Made by a program: the position numbers and the translations under genes
Notes under the pieces: generated by a model
Seen by the model: only the letters and a program-made list of their open reading frames with translations
Databases searched by the model: none
What the model was told of the DNA's origin: nothing
Assembly (NCBI GenBank): GCA_964588555.1
Contig: CAZPPT010000013.1
Span: 1-42,603, forward strand
Direction: 5' to 3'
Length of the DNA: 42,603 nucleotides
DNA from: JAGVWJ01 sp964588555
GTDB lineage: Archaea > Micrarchaeota > Micrarchaeia > Anstonellales > Bilamarchaeaceae
Shown: piece by piece, positions 22,605-30,904 of the stretch
Layout: each line of letters starts with the position of its first letter
Position numbering within the stretch: the stretch's first letter is position 1

Positions 22605-24377
22605 ATGGCTAAGGGCACTGCTGAACGGACAGTTGGCATAACGGGCTATTTCGTAACGCTCCCCCATGCAAAATATATCCTCATTGCGATCATGGTGCTT
22701 GGGGTATTATTCGGGATCACCATAAATATGGCAAGCTATGGCGGCGTCGACCTTTTGCTTAAGGGCGCACTTGACGGTGTGACGCTTCTTTCGCTTCCTG
22801 CGGCAATCTCGTCAGTTGCAATAAAGCTAATGATACGCAAGGTGCCGTTTAGAAGGATCCTTGGAACGACGTTCATCGGGGAAGTGATATATGCGCTTGC
22901 ATACGGTGCAGGATTTTTCCTTGGCACAATTAACCCGTTTTATGCCGAACTCATTGTGCTTACGGGAGTGGCGCTTGTGTTCGTATTATGGTACAGCATT
23001 GCCCGGCTCATATTTGTATTGCGATTTCGGTCGATCCTGTTTGCAGTCATACAGCTCCTGTTTCACCTCGTATTTCTCTTAAGCTCAAGCGCGCTTTACA
23101 CGGCAGACGAGCCGCTCTTCTCAGTTGCCAAATTTTACCTTGCGGCATTCGTACTTCTCCTTGCAATGCTCATCTTTTTCTTTATTATCAACCGGCCGTT
23201 CAAGAAAAGCTTCGGTGTAAGCGGCACTGACACATTTAGCCATGTAATTGGGCAATGGTTTTACCAGGACACAAAACTTGAGGAAACGTTTGAAAGCGTA
23301 GGCCAAGAGGCACGGACTATAGTTTCATTCATTGGGTTCAAACGAAAGGCTGACGAGATATTTTTTGTAATCCCGTGCGTGCATTTTGGCCCCTTTGGAA
23401 CGCTTGGGGGAAGCGAGTTTTCTTACCTGATCCCGCGTGAATTATCAAAGAAATACGGCGCAAAGGTACTCACGTTTCACGGCACGGCGACGCATGACCT
23501 TAACCCGGTTTCAAGCAGCGAGCTTTCAAAGGTGATAGAAGCGTGCGATGCGTGCATCAAGCGCGGGAATTATAAGGCCACGCAGGTGGGCCTGGGTATC
23601 GCGCAGGACGGGGGCTGTACTGCTGAGGCACTCCTGTGTAATGAGGATGCATTTATCGGCCTGACACGTGCGCCGCAGGTGACTGAGGACATAAATTTTG
23701 GGGTTGGCCTTGCGATTGCCAAGGAAGCGGAAAAATACGCGGGCGTTGTGGGAATCGCAGACCAGCATAACGCCGAGACGGGGGAGATAACAAGTTTTGA
23801 GCCTGGCGATATCGTCGGGTATCATTATATGCGGGCAGTAACACATGTATTTGAGCAAAAGGTAAAAAGAAGCAAGCTTGAAGTCGGCTATTCCGAGCGG
23901 CATTTTGAATACCCGTTCATAGGCAAAGCGGGGATTAAGGTGGTTGTTTTTTCAACTACGCCTGAATACGTGCTTATTTTGATCGATTCAAACGGGCTTG
24001 CCCCCCACGTACGAGAACATATAATCAGTGAAGTCAAGGACGCAGGTAAAAAATACGGCAAAACGTGGCATGTCGCCGTATATACAACTGACACGCACCA
24101 GATTAACCTTGTAAGAGGGGTCCTTAACCCGATGCGGCAGGAGCGGGCGCTTGTCGACGAAATAAAGACTGCGGCACTCGAAGCGATGTTTGACATGCAG
24201 CCGGCACAGTCGTTTGCAGAACAGGAATGGTTTGACATAAAGGTGATCGGGCCAAAGCAAAGCATTGAGATAGCGTCCACGATCAATGCGATGGTTGCGG
24301 TCGCAAAGATAATCGGGCCAGTCATCCTCCTTGGGGGGATTGTTGCGCTCCTGCTCTTACTAAGGACGATTGGGTAA
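22605..24377 (+). CDS. DUF2070 archaeal membrane protein
   Basis: 590 aa. The first ~200 residues hold about six membrane helices (e.g. YILIAIMVLGVLFGITI, AAFVLLLAMLIFFFII). A large soluble domain follows (~210-560) with the DUF2070 hallmark FFVIPCVHFGPFGTLGGSEF and GVGIADQHNAETGEI, where conserved His, Asp and Gly residues hint at a metal or catalytic site. One C-terminal helix (~570-588) ends the protein. DUF2070 is almost restricted to archaea and its function is unknown. The TATA box lies 26 nt before the ATG (leaderless). Confidence 0.9.
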   Translation: MAKGTAERTVGITGYFVTLPHAKYILIAIMVLGVLFGITINMASYGGVDLLLKGALDGVTLLSLPAAISSVAIKLMIRKVPFRRILGTTFIGEVIYALAYGAGFFLGTINPFYAELIVLTGVALVFVLWYSIARLIFVLRFRSILFAVIQLLFHLVFLLSSSALYTADEPLFSVAKFYLAAFVLLLAMLIFFFIINRPFKKSFGVSGTDTFSHVIGQWFYQDTKLEETFESVGQEARTIVSFIGFKRKADEIFFVIPCVHFGPFGTLGGSEFSYLIPRELSKKYGAKVLTFHGTATHDLNPVSSSELSKVIEACDACIKRGNYKATQVGLGIAQDGGCTAEALLCNEDAFIGLTRAPQVTEDINFGVGLAIAKEAEKYAGVVGIADQHNAETGEITSFEPGDIVGYHYMRAVTHVFEQKVKRSKLEVGYSERHFEYPFIGKAGIKVVVFSTTPEYVLILIDSNGLAPHVREHIISEVKDAGKKYGKTWHVAVYTTDTHQINLVRGVLNPMRQERALVDEIKTAALEAMFDMQPAQSFAEQEWFDIKVIGPKQSIEIASTINAMVAVAKIIGPVILLGGIVALLLLLRTIG

Positions 24378-24381
24378 GCAA

Positions 24382-24834
24382 ATGATAAAAATAAGAAAAT
24401 TCAGAAAACAAGACGCGCTGAAAGTTTCAAACCTAATACGAAAAACACTAAAAGAAATAAACAGCAAATTTTATCCCAAAAGAGTAATAGAATTTTTGTG
24501 GGGATATTTTAACGCAGCAAAAATTATTGAGAAAAGCAAGCAAAGGTCGATTTTTATCGTTACCTCAGGTAAAAAAATTATAGGAACAGGAAGTTTAGAG
24601 AAGAACATTTTGCGTACTGTTTTTATACACCCTGAATTTGAAGGAAAGGGAATTGGTACCGTATTACTAAATCATCTTGAAAAAATAGCAAGAAAAAGAA
24701 GATATAAAACAATCGTGGTACCTTCAAGCATTAATGCAGTCGGGTTTTATGCTAAACACAAGTACCGAAAAGTAAAAACCAGTTATGACAGAAATACGGG
24801 TAATAAGGCAGTGATAATGAAAAAAAAGATATAA
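24382..24834 (+). CDS. GNAT-family N-acetyltransferase
   Basis: 150 aa. The GNAT core is clear: an N-terminal IRKFRKQDALKVSNLIRKTL, the acetyl-CoA loop VFIHPEFEGKGIGTVLL (Q/R-x-x-G-x-G/A type) and the C-terminal AVGFYAKHKYRKVK. It transfers an acetyl group from acetyl-CoA to an amine of unknown identity. I used the ATG at 24382, 4 nt after the DUF2070 stop. The coding sequence is visibly richer in A and lysine codons (AAA) than its neighbours, which suggests recent acquisition. Confidence 0.85.
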   Translation: MIKIRKFRKQDALKVSNLIRKTLKEINSKFYPKRVIEFLWGYFNAAKIIEKSKQRSIFIVTSGKKIIGTGSLEKNILRTVFIHPEFEGKGIGTVLLNHLEKIARKRRYKTIVVPSSINAVGFYAKHKYRKVKTSYDRNTGNKAVIMKKKI

Positions 24835-24971
24835 GAAAATATAATCAGTTATATGTTGTGATGTTCGTTATCTTTAATGTCATTTGTTGAAATTTTACCT
24901 GCTAAAAAACCTGCAAGACTTTTTGGGGGATTCGGTTTTTTTCCACATATCCATTTTTAGACGAAGTTTTT

Positions 24972-25979
24972 TTAATGCCCTTTCATCCCGTCCTCAAACG
25001 CCTTGGGGAGGATCCTGACGGTATCAGGCACCGCAACAAGGTTCACGACGGTCGTTTTTATCCGTGCAAGGAGGGCAAACGAGGTGCCAAGCGCAGGCGG
25101 AACGCCAAATAATGACATGACAAGCGCAGTGCCGCCTTCGCTCAGGCCGACGCCCGCAATCGTTGGCGAAGGCAGGAACTCAAGCATGGTAATGAGCGGC
25201 TGGAAAAAGAAATAAAAGAAAATTTCCGGAAAGTCAATGCCCTGGATCGTTATGCCTAAACTTTTTGCAACAAAGTACCAGGATATTGCCTTTGCGCTCC
25301 ATGTAAATAAAAGAATCGCAAGGAGTTGTGGGGTTTTCTTTACGACGACATGCGAACTTTCCTGCATCCGGCTAAACAGGTTGATAGCTCGTTGTGCGAT
25401 CTTCCCTACGATTGGGAACCGGGTAGTGAATATAAACAACCGTAAAAATCGCGAGGAAAAAAGAACCAGGAGCATTACGACAACAAGTGAAAAGATGCCC
25501 GCCGCGGCGATATAAAGGATGTGTCCCTCGCCGGGTTTTAGAAACCTTGAGATAAGTAAAAGCACGCCCGCAGTGCCGGCAATGACCTTAAGCGCAAAGT
25601 CAAATATCTGCGGCCCAAAAATTGAGACGAGTGCCTTCTCGCTTGGAACTTTATAATTATAATGAAGTGATGCGGCAGTTGCAAAATATCCCGTACGGGC
25701 AGGGGTAAAATCTGCAAGGAGCATGCCGATAAAGTGCGAACGGGTAACCGCAGCAAAGCTTGCCGGGATATGTAATTCATGGAGAAGCATACGCACACGT
25801 ACAACCATACCACCATACATGCCAAGAAGCGCAACGACGGATAAGAACAGCAAAAACAGGTCAACGCCTGCAATATGGAAAATGACCTCTTCGATCCCGA
25901 CAGAATAAAGGATGAATATGATAAGCGCTATGGAAACTAGTGTATTAATTAAGGTGATCGCCTGGTTTTTGGTAAGCAT
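24972..25979 (-). CDS. LPG-synthase-type (UPF0104) membrane flippase-like protein
   Basis: 335 aa with seven to eight membrane helices. The conserved core LADFTPARTGYFATAASLHY and the C-terminal GVGLSEGGTALVMSLFGVPP place it in the lysylphosphatidylglycerol synthase transmembrane family (PF03706). There is no aminoacyl-transferase domain, so it resembles the stand-alone archaeal forms found near glycosyltransferase or lipid genes. It may move a lipid or lipid-linked sugar across the membrane, but the substrate is unknown. The thioredoxin-like gene ends 7 nt upstream on the same strand, so the two are likely co-transcribed. Confidence 0.83.
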   Translation of the reverse strand: MLTKNQAITLINTLVSIALIIFILYSVGIEEVIFHIAGVDLFLLFLSVVALLGMYGGMVVRVRMLLHELHIPASFAAVTRSHFIGMLLADFTPARTGYFATAASLHYNYKVPSEKALVSIFGPQIFDFALKVIAGTAGVLLLISRFLKPGEGHILYIAAAGIFSLVVVMLLVLFSSRFLRLFIFTTRFPIVGKIAQRAINLFSRMQESSHVVVKKTPQLLAILLFTWSAKAISWYFVAKSLGITIQGIDFPEIFFYFFFQPLITMLEFLPSPTIAGVGLSEGGTALVMSLFGVPPALGTSFALLARIKTTVVNLVAVPDTVRILPKAFEDGMKGH

Positions 25980-25986
25980 AAGGATC

Positions 25987-26592
25987 TTATTTCTTTTCTT
26001 TAAGAACCTTTAAGAAGTATTCAGGTTCATTTCCCGGTGCCCACTTGATTGAGCAGCCCATGCTTGGAAATGTTGGCACAGTAACTTCTTTTCCAAAAAG
26101 TGTTTCCTCAATTGCCACTTCAAGCTCGCTCGTAGTCGCACCCGTATGGGGAAGCTTATGCGCATCGTCAACACGGCCGTGATATGCAAGTTGCCGTTTT
26201 CCATTAAAAAGAAACGGGTCAGGTGTGCACATTGCCCCATATTTTTTTGCAGTTTCCTGTTGCGCATCAACAAGGTATGGAAAATTAAAACCTTTCTCGC
26301 TTGCAGTTCTTTTCATCCCTTCGAGGTTATCCTCCGGGTAGTTCGTCGGGTCATTTGGATTGATCGCAACGGCCTGAAATCCGCGCGCGCCATAACGCTT
26401 CTGCAAATCAACAAAATAGCCCATTTTCGGAATGACATATGGGCAATGGTTGCACATAAAGAGCACAAGCAGTGCGCGTGCACCTGAAAATGAAGAAAGC
26501 GAGTATATTTTGCCATCTATGCCGGTAAGCAAGAAATCAGGTGCATACTCCCCGCGCTTTAGGATTTCATAATTTGACGTAACCAGTGCCAT
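25987..26592 (-). CDS. Thioredoxin-like (AhpC/TSA, TlpA-type) redox protein
   Basis: 201 aa. The thioredoxin fold begins APDFLLTGIDGKIYSLSSF, and the redox site is FMCNHCPYV (CxxC, ~47-50). Later elements AINPNDPTNYPEDNLEGM, KYGAMCTPDPFLF and FPSMGCSIKW are typical of the widespread 'thioredoxin family protein' group. It has no signal peptide, so it should act in the cytoplasm in thiol-disulfide exchange or peroxide reduction. It is the first gene of a two-gene unit with the UPF0104 protein and is divergent from the antiporter, with a TATA box between. Confidence 0.9.
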   Translation of the reverse strand: MALVTSNYEILKRGEYAPDFLLTGIDGKIYSLSSFSGARALLVLFMCNHCPYVIPKMGYFVDLQKRYGARGFQAVAINPNDPTNYPEDNLEGMKRTASEKGFNFPYLVDAQQETAKKYGAMCTPDPFLFNGKRQLAYHGRVDDAHKLPHTGATTSELEVAIEETLFGKEVTVPTFPSMGCSIKWAPGNEPEYFLKVLKEKK

Positions 26593-26618
26593 AGTAACCG
26601 AATACTATTAGCCCTACA

Positions 26619-26630
26619 TACTTTTTTAAT
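26619..26630. promoter_or_regulatory. Shared TATA region, thioredoxin-like gene (-) and antiporter gene (+)
   Basis: In the 59-bp gap, TACTTTTTTAAT lies 25 nt before the antiporter ATG (leaderless). Its complement, ATTAAAAAAGTA, is also the best TATA for the opposite gene, about 33 nt from that ATG. Confidence 0.4.
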
Positions 26631-26651
26631 CCTTAAGGGAGATATCGACGT

Positions 26652-27920
26652 ATGGGATTAGGGACTGAAACGGCATTTGTCATATTTGGAAGCATTATTG
26701 TAATCGGATATTTTGGCGAACTGTTCTCCAAGCGATTTCAGATCCCAAGCGCACTTTTACTTTTGCTTATTGGGTATCTGCTTAAATTAAGCGGGTACGT
26801 TGACACCGCGGCCCTTGAAGGGATCCAGCCGCTTTTTAGCACGCTTGCACTTATTGTGCTTCTTTTTGACGGGAGCCTCTCACTTAACATATATGACACA
26901 CTCTTTAAGAGCGGAAGGATATTGTTACAGTCAGTAGTGATAACGATTCTTTCGATGATCATAGGGGCATTTATTATGCACATGGTCGGGTTTGATATGC
27001 TCGTAGGTGCAATCATGGGGGCGATCGCGGGCGGGATAGGAAGCACGACGACCATATCAGTTGCCCGCGGCCTGAACTTACCAAACGAGATAACCCGATT
27101 CTTAACGGTTGAATCGTCAATGACTGACGTATTTTCCATTATACTTACGATTGTCCTTACCCAAAATATAATTTCAGGGTACCTGGATGTGCAGCTTATT
27201 GGGCAGGGAATCCTCGCAAACTTCTCAATAGGTGCAATGTTTGGTATCGTTACGGGGCTGTTTTTCCTCTCCCTTTTGTGGAAGGTAGAACAAGGATATA
27301 CGTATATGATGACCCTTGCCCTGGTACTTATCGCATACGCATGTGCGGAATTTTTTGGGGGCAGTGGTGCGATCAGCGTACTTATATTCGGAGTCATAAT
27401 GGGCAACGAACAGATAATCAGAAAGACGCTCCGAATACATATAAAGCGGCAGCGCCTCAGCATAAAGCAGTTCCATACGGAAATATCGTTTATCATCAGG
27501 ACATTCTTTTTTGTATTTCTTGGCATAATTGTCAACCTGCTCAGCTTTAACAATTTCCTCATAGCACTGGCACTTGTGATCGGATTTCTTCTTGTCCGAT
27601 TTGTTTCTGTCTATTTCATAACACGAGGAACCTCGCTTTTCACATACCGCAAGGTGCTTACGGCAATAAGTCCCCGCGGGCTTGCAACAGCGGTGCTTGC
27701 GACGTATCCGCTTACCACCTTCAACAATTATCTTGCAGAAACGCAAGAACTTACGATAAACGGCTTTTACCAAGAATTTGTTGCGCTTCCTGAAATCGCA
27801 TTTTATATCATTGTAATTACCATAGTGCTCACGACAATACTGGTGCCACTAACACTCAATGGGCCAAAAAACAAGGAAGAAGAATTAAAAGAGGAAACTA
27901 GGAAAAAAAGAAAGGAGTAA
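26652..27920 (+). CDS. CPA1-type Na+(K+)/H+ antiporter
   Basis: 422 aa with about 12 membrane helices. The fold and motifs are those of NhaP-like cation:proton antiporters: LLLLIGYLLKLSG, ALIVLLFDGSLSL, GAIAGGIGSTTTISVA, the ion-site region TVESSMTDVFSII and GVIMGNEQIIRK, and late SPRGLATAVLATYPL. It would exchange cytoplasmic Na+ or K+ for H+ and control pH and salt. Unlike long NhaP2 proteins it has no C-terminal TrkA domain, only a short charged tail (KNKEEELKEETRKKRKE). GuaAA follows 25 nt later. Confidence 0.9.
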   Translation: MGLGTETAFVIFGSIIVIGYFGELFSKRFQIPSALLLLLIGYLLKLSGYVDTAALEGIQPLFSTLALIVLLFDGSLSLNIYDTLFKSGRILLQSVVITILSMIIGAFIMHMVGFDMLVGAIMGAIAGGIGSTTTISVARGLNLPNEITRFLTVESSMTDVFSIILTIVLTQNIISGYLDVQLIGQGILANFSIGAMFGIVTGLFFLSLLWKVEQGYTYMMTLALVLIAYACAEFFGGSGAISVLIFGVIMGNEQIIRKTLRIHIKRQRLSIKQFHTEISFIIRTFFFVFLGIIVNLLSFNNFLIALALVIGFLLVRFVSVYFITRGTSLFTYRKVLTAISPRGLATAVLATYPLTTFNNYLAETQELTINGFYQEFVALPEIAFYIIVITIVLTTILVPLTLNGPKNKEEELKEETRKKRKE

Positions 27921-27945
27921 AAACGTATCCGTCCCCAATACAAGT

Positions 27946-28527
27946 ATGATCCTTATAATAGACAATGGGTCGCAATACACCCATTTGATAAAAAGAAATT
28001 GCCGTGACCTTGGCTTTGAAAGCGAGGTAGTAAATAATACAAAAAAATTAAGCGAAGTATCTGATTTATTGGCACGCGCTGAAAGGATCATATTAAGCGG
28101 CGGGCCGTCGAGCGTGACCGCGCAGGACAACGGGCTTGCCGAGGAAATTGTTAAAAAGTATGCTAAAAACGAGCTTGCAAAACCGCTTCTTGGCGTCTGC
28201 TTTGGGCACCAACTTATCGCACATGCCCTTGGCGGGACGGTCGAGAAAGGGAAAAGCGCTGAATATGGCATTACGCAAATAATTGTCGATGATCCTGATA
28301 CGCTCTTTGAAGGCGTTGGCCCTTCATTTAGCGCATGGGCAAGCCATTTTGACGAAGTAAAGGCGCTTCCCCCTGATTTTATTGCGCTTGCCCATAGCGA
28401 CATCTGCAAGTATGAGGCCATGCGGCATGCCACAAGGCCGCTCTTTAGCGTGCAGTTCCACCCGGAGGTATGGCATACGGAACATGGCGAGAAGATACTT
28501 GAGAATTTTTTGAAGATTAAGGGATAA
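27946..28527 (+). CDS. guaAA: GMP synthase, glutamine amidotransferase subunit
   Basis: 193 aa class I amidotransferase. It makes ammonia from glutamine for the separate ATP-pyrophosphatase subunit (GuaAB), converting XMP to GMP; archaea often split the two. The catalytic triad is visible: LLGVCFGHQLIAH (C85), and VQFHPEVWHTE (H172, E174). The oxyanion region is ILSGGPSSV. Length equals the stand-alone GuaAA family. The GuaAB subunit is not in the window. The Ogg2 gene begins 3 nt after its stop. Confidence 0.93.
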   Translation: MILIIDNGSQYTHLIKRNCRDLGFESEVVNNTKKLSEVSDLLARAERIILSGGPSSVTAQDNGLAEEIVKKYAKNELAKPLLGVCFGHQLIAHALGGTVEKGKSAEYGITQIIVDDPDTLFEGVGPSFSAWASHFDEVKALPPDFIALAHSDICKYEAMRHATRPLFSVQFHPEVWHTEHGEKILENFLKIKG

Positions 28528-28530
28528 CAA

Positions 28531-29157
28531 ATGAAGGAACTTGTGGAAAAGGTAATTGAGCTTAAGGGCAACGATGTTGGCAAGTTGGTGCGAAAACGAA
28601 TAGGCGAGCTTGAAAACAATTTTGACGATCCGCACCGCGTATTTTCCGAACTTTGTTTCTGCATCACTACTGCAAACGCAAGTTCGCAGAAAGGCATTGC
28701 AATTCAAAAAGTACTCGATGGCAAGATTGATGGGTACACCCATAAGACGCTTGCAAAAAGATTACGCGAGTTGGGGTGCCGTTTCCATAACACAAAGGCA
28801 AAGCGACTTATTGACGCGCACAAGAAATGGCGGGCTATTAAATCAATTATTGAAACGTTCGAAAACGAGTTTACTGCCCGCAAGTGGCTCGTTGAAAATA
28901 TCGACGGGTTTGGCCATAAGGAGGCAAGCCATTTCCTAAGAAACATAGGCTACAAGAACCTTGCAATCCTTGACCGGCACATCCTTGCAATTATGCAGGG
29001 GCACAAAATGATTAATGCAATTCCGAATTCACTGACCAAAAAAAAGTATTTGGAATTTGAGGAAAAATTAGTATCGCTTTGCAAGGCAACTAACCTTACG
29101 CAGGGCGAGCTTGATTTTTACCTCTGGTATATACGGACGGGAAAAATACTAAAATAA
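28531..29157 (+). CDS. N-glycosylase/DNA lyase (Ogg2 type)
   Basis: 208 aa helix-hairpin-helix base-excision enzyme that removes 8-oxoguanine and nicks the abasic site. The HhH and active site read NIDGFGHKEASHFLRNIGYK followed by NLAILDRHIL: K130 is the Schiff-base lysine and D148 the catalytic aspartate, at the same places as in archaeal Ogg2. SELCFCITTANASSQKG near the N-terminus and the C-terminal basic end (IRTGKILK) are also family features. It is translated just after GuaAA, with no functional link apparent, and is convergent with tyrS. Confidence 0.92.
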   Translation: MKELVEKVIELKGNDVGKLVRKRIGELENNFDDPHRVFSELCFCITTANASSQKGIAIQKVLDGKIDGYTHKTLAKRLRELGCRFHNTKAKRLIDAHKKWRAIKSIIETFENEFTARKWLVENIDGFGHKEASHFLRNIGYKNLAILDRHILAIMQGHKMINAIPNSLTKKKYLEFEEKLVSLCKATNLTQGELDFYLWYIRTGKILK

Positions 29158-30252
29158 TTACCGCGTGACTTCAACATTCGAAACTTGTTCAAGGTACTCA
29201 TTATGTTTCTCAAAATAATCTCTGGACGGCTTAAGCATGGCTGCCAATTCGCGCGTAACTGCATTTTTGAGATCCATCGGATGAAGCTTTCCTTCTGAGT
29301 AAATTTTCTTAAGCTCATCGGCATCCGCAAGCTCAATGTCCCCTCCAAACTTCGCAGGACGCTCGATTTTCATTGTATTGTCCCTAAGGATAAGATACTC
29401 CGCATACTCGATAACCGGGTTTCCCTCGATGGCCTTTTCGGGACAGTATGCCTTTGAAATCTTCCGTTTTATCTCGCTCTCGCCGTCATGGACAAAGATT
29501 GCCGAATCGGGCTTGCTTTTGCTCATCTTCGCCTCCATGACCGCTTCGACTTTTGCATCGATGCCTGCGTCAGTTCCAGGTGCATTCATGCGGCCGGCGC
29601 CCTGAAGCCCTGGCAAAAGGTGGGAATGCACTGCAACGATTTTCTTGTTAAATTTCGGCGCAACCTCCCGTGCAAGCATGTGCGCCTTACGCTGGTCCAT
29701 ACCGGCATGTGCGATCTGCACATCCAAAAGAAATATGTCGGCAACCTGCATTGCGGGATAGAGCATGCTTGCTGCGCTGAGCGCATCCGACTCCTTACGC
29801 CCCATAATCGTGACACAGCGGAGCATCCGGTTCATGGTCGTATCCTTTGCCACCCTGAGCACGTCTGCCCAAAATTCAGGCCTATTCTCATACACCTTGC
29901 TTGCAAGAAGGTAATCGACTTTTTCCTCGTCAATCCCACAACTGATAAGTGCATGCTTGAAGTATCCCTCGCCGACCTTTTGGATATGTTCAATATTGCC
30001 GCCGAGCTTGCCATTAATCCATGCATGGTAATCTGCAAGCCAAATTGTCGGCTTTATGCCTGCTTTCAGGAAGTCACGGATCTTAAGCGCAGCACAAAGG
30101 CCGGTTCCGATGTGTACCATGCCGCTTATCTCATAGCCGATATAGTGGCGGGGGCGAGAGTAGTTTTCAAAAATACCGCGCAGGTCGCCCTCGGTGACAA
30201 TTTCCTCAGTCGGTTTTCGCCTGACCAAGTCGATCCTTGTATCAATATCCAT
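29158..30252 (-). CDS. tyrS: Tyrosyl-tRNA synthetase
   Basis: 364 aa class I synthetase of the archaeal/eukaryotic type, charging tRNA-Tyr. HIGH is MVHIGTG (47-50) and KMSKS is AKMSKSKPDSAIF (242-246). Tyrosine and specificity elements are YPAMQVADIFLLDVQI and GMDQRKAHMLARE. The compact C-terminal anticodon-binding region follows with no S4 domain, as expected for archaea. A short insertion just before KMSKS (RMNAPGTDAGIDAKVEA) is unusual. The start follows GGTG. The stop directly abuts the Ogg2 stop (convergent). Confidence 0.95.
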   Translation of the reverse strand: MDIDTRIDLVRRKPTEEIVTEGDLRGIFENYSRPRHYIGYEISGMVHIGTGLCAALKIRDFLKAGIKPTIWLADYHAWINGKLGGNIEHIQKVGEGYFKHALISCGIDEEKVDYLLASKVYENRPEFWADVLRVAKDTTMNRMLRCVTIMGRKESDALSAASMLYPAMQVADIFLLDVQIAHAGMDQRKAHMLAREVAPKFNKKIVAVHSHLLPGLQGAGRMNAPGTDAGIDAKVEAVMEAKMSKSKPDSAIFVHDGESEIKRKISKAYCPEKAIEGNPVIEYAEYLILRDNTMKIERPAKFGGDIELADADELKKIYSEGKLHPMDLKNAVTRELAAMLKPSRDYFEKHNEYLEQVSNVEVTR

Positions 30253-30298
30253 AAAAGCACCAGTATCATAATGCCATGAATGTTTTTAAACGGCGTCC

Positions 30299-30835
30299 TT
30301 AACTCCCGTCATATGTTTCATATGAAAGGTCGTTAAAGGAATAGAGCGGCGGGTCTGACTGAAGGCGCACTCGAACTGGTTCGCCGCTTAAAAGCATGCC
30401 GCTTTCCACCAGGATCATGTGAAGGCCGCGGTATTCAAAACCGACATAAAGCGTCTTCTTTGTGACAAATATGCGCGCGGATTCGGAGCCAAACGCACGG
30501 AGGAGTGCCGTAATAAGAAGCGCCTTGTCCATAAGATTTGATGCCTTGATCGTATCTATATCCTTAAAGTCCATCCAAAACGTAAGGAGGAGCTCTATGT
30601 TCTGTATGGAGCGCGAATAGCCAAGGACCCGGTCCACTGCACTTAGAAAATCCGAGGCATATGAGTACGGTTCATGGGGTGCAAGCCTCGTCTTGAGTAG
30701 CTTTATAAAATCCTGGTGCGGTGAGCAGCGCTCCCTGATTTCGGTGATGCTTTTTTCCTCACTTTTGGATATGAGGTTTTTATAACGGCTCACGATAAGC
30801 ATGTAAATTTTTAATTTTGTTTCAAGGTCAACCAT
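30299..30835 (-). CDS. Unknown, possibly transglutaminase-fold protein
   Basis: 178 aa from the ATG at 30835, chosen because a TATA box ~40 nt upstream makes the longer frame (to 30892) impossible to transcribe. The middle, NLMDKALLITALLRAFGSES followed by ARIFVTKKTLYVGFEYRG, has the shape of the transglutaminase-like fold, in which a helix with the active-site Cys starts the core. Here that Cys position appears to be Asp/Met, so catalytic activity is doubtful. No membrane segment remains once the shorter start is used. It is divergent from a GNAT gene. Confidence 0.6.
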   Translation of the reverse strand: MVDLETKLKIYMLIVSRYKNLISKSEEKSITEIRERCSPHQDFIKLLKTRLAPHEPYSYASDFLSAVDRVLGYSRSIQNIELLLTFWMDFKDIDTIKASNLMDKALLITALLRAFGSESARIFVTKKTLYVGFEYRGLHMILVESGMLLSGEPVRVRLQSDPPLYSFNDLSYETYDGS

Positions 30836-30869
30836 CAAGATCACGCATAGCGTAACATAGATGTACACT

Positions 30870-30880
30870 ATTTTAAATAA
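30870..30880. promoter_or_regulatory. Shared TATA box, 30835 gene (-) and 30905 gene (+)
   Basis: ATTTTAAATAA is the only TATA in the 69-bp gap. Twenty-five nt to each side gives starts near 30850 (-) and 30901 (+). On the plus side a GGTG (30897-30900) immediately precedes the ATG. Confidence 0.45.
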
Positions 30881-30904
30881 CTTTTCAGGCAATTATGGTG
30901 AAAT

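Noticed and set aside
26738..28697. Long minus-strand frames across the antiporter and GuaAA/Ogg2 genes
   Set aside because: They are antisense to well-identified membrane-transport and enzyme genes and lack domains.
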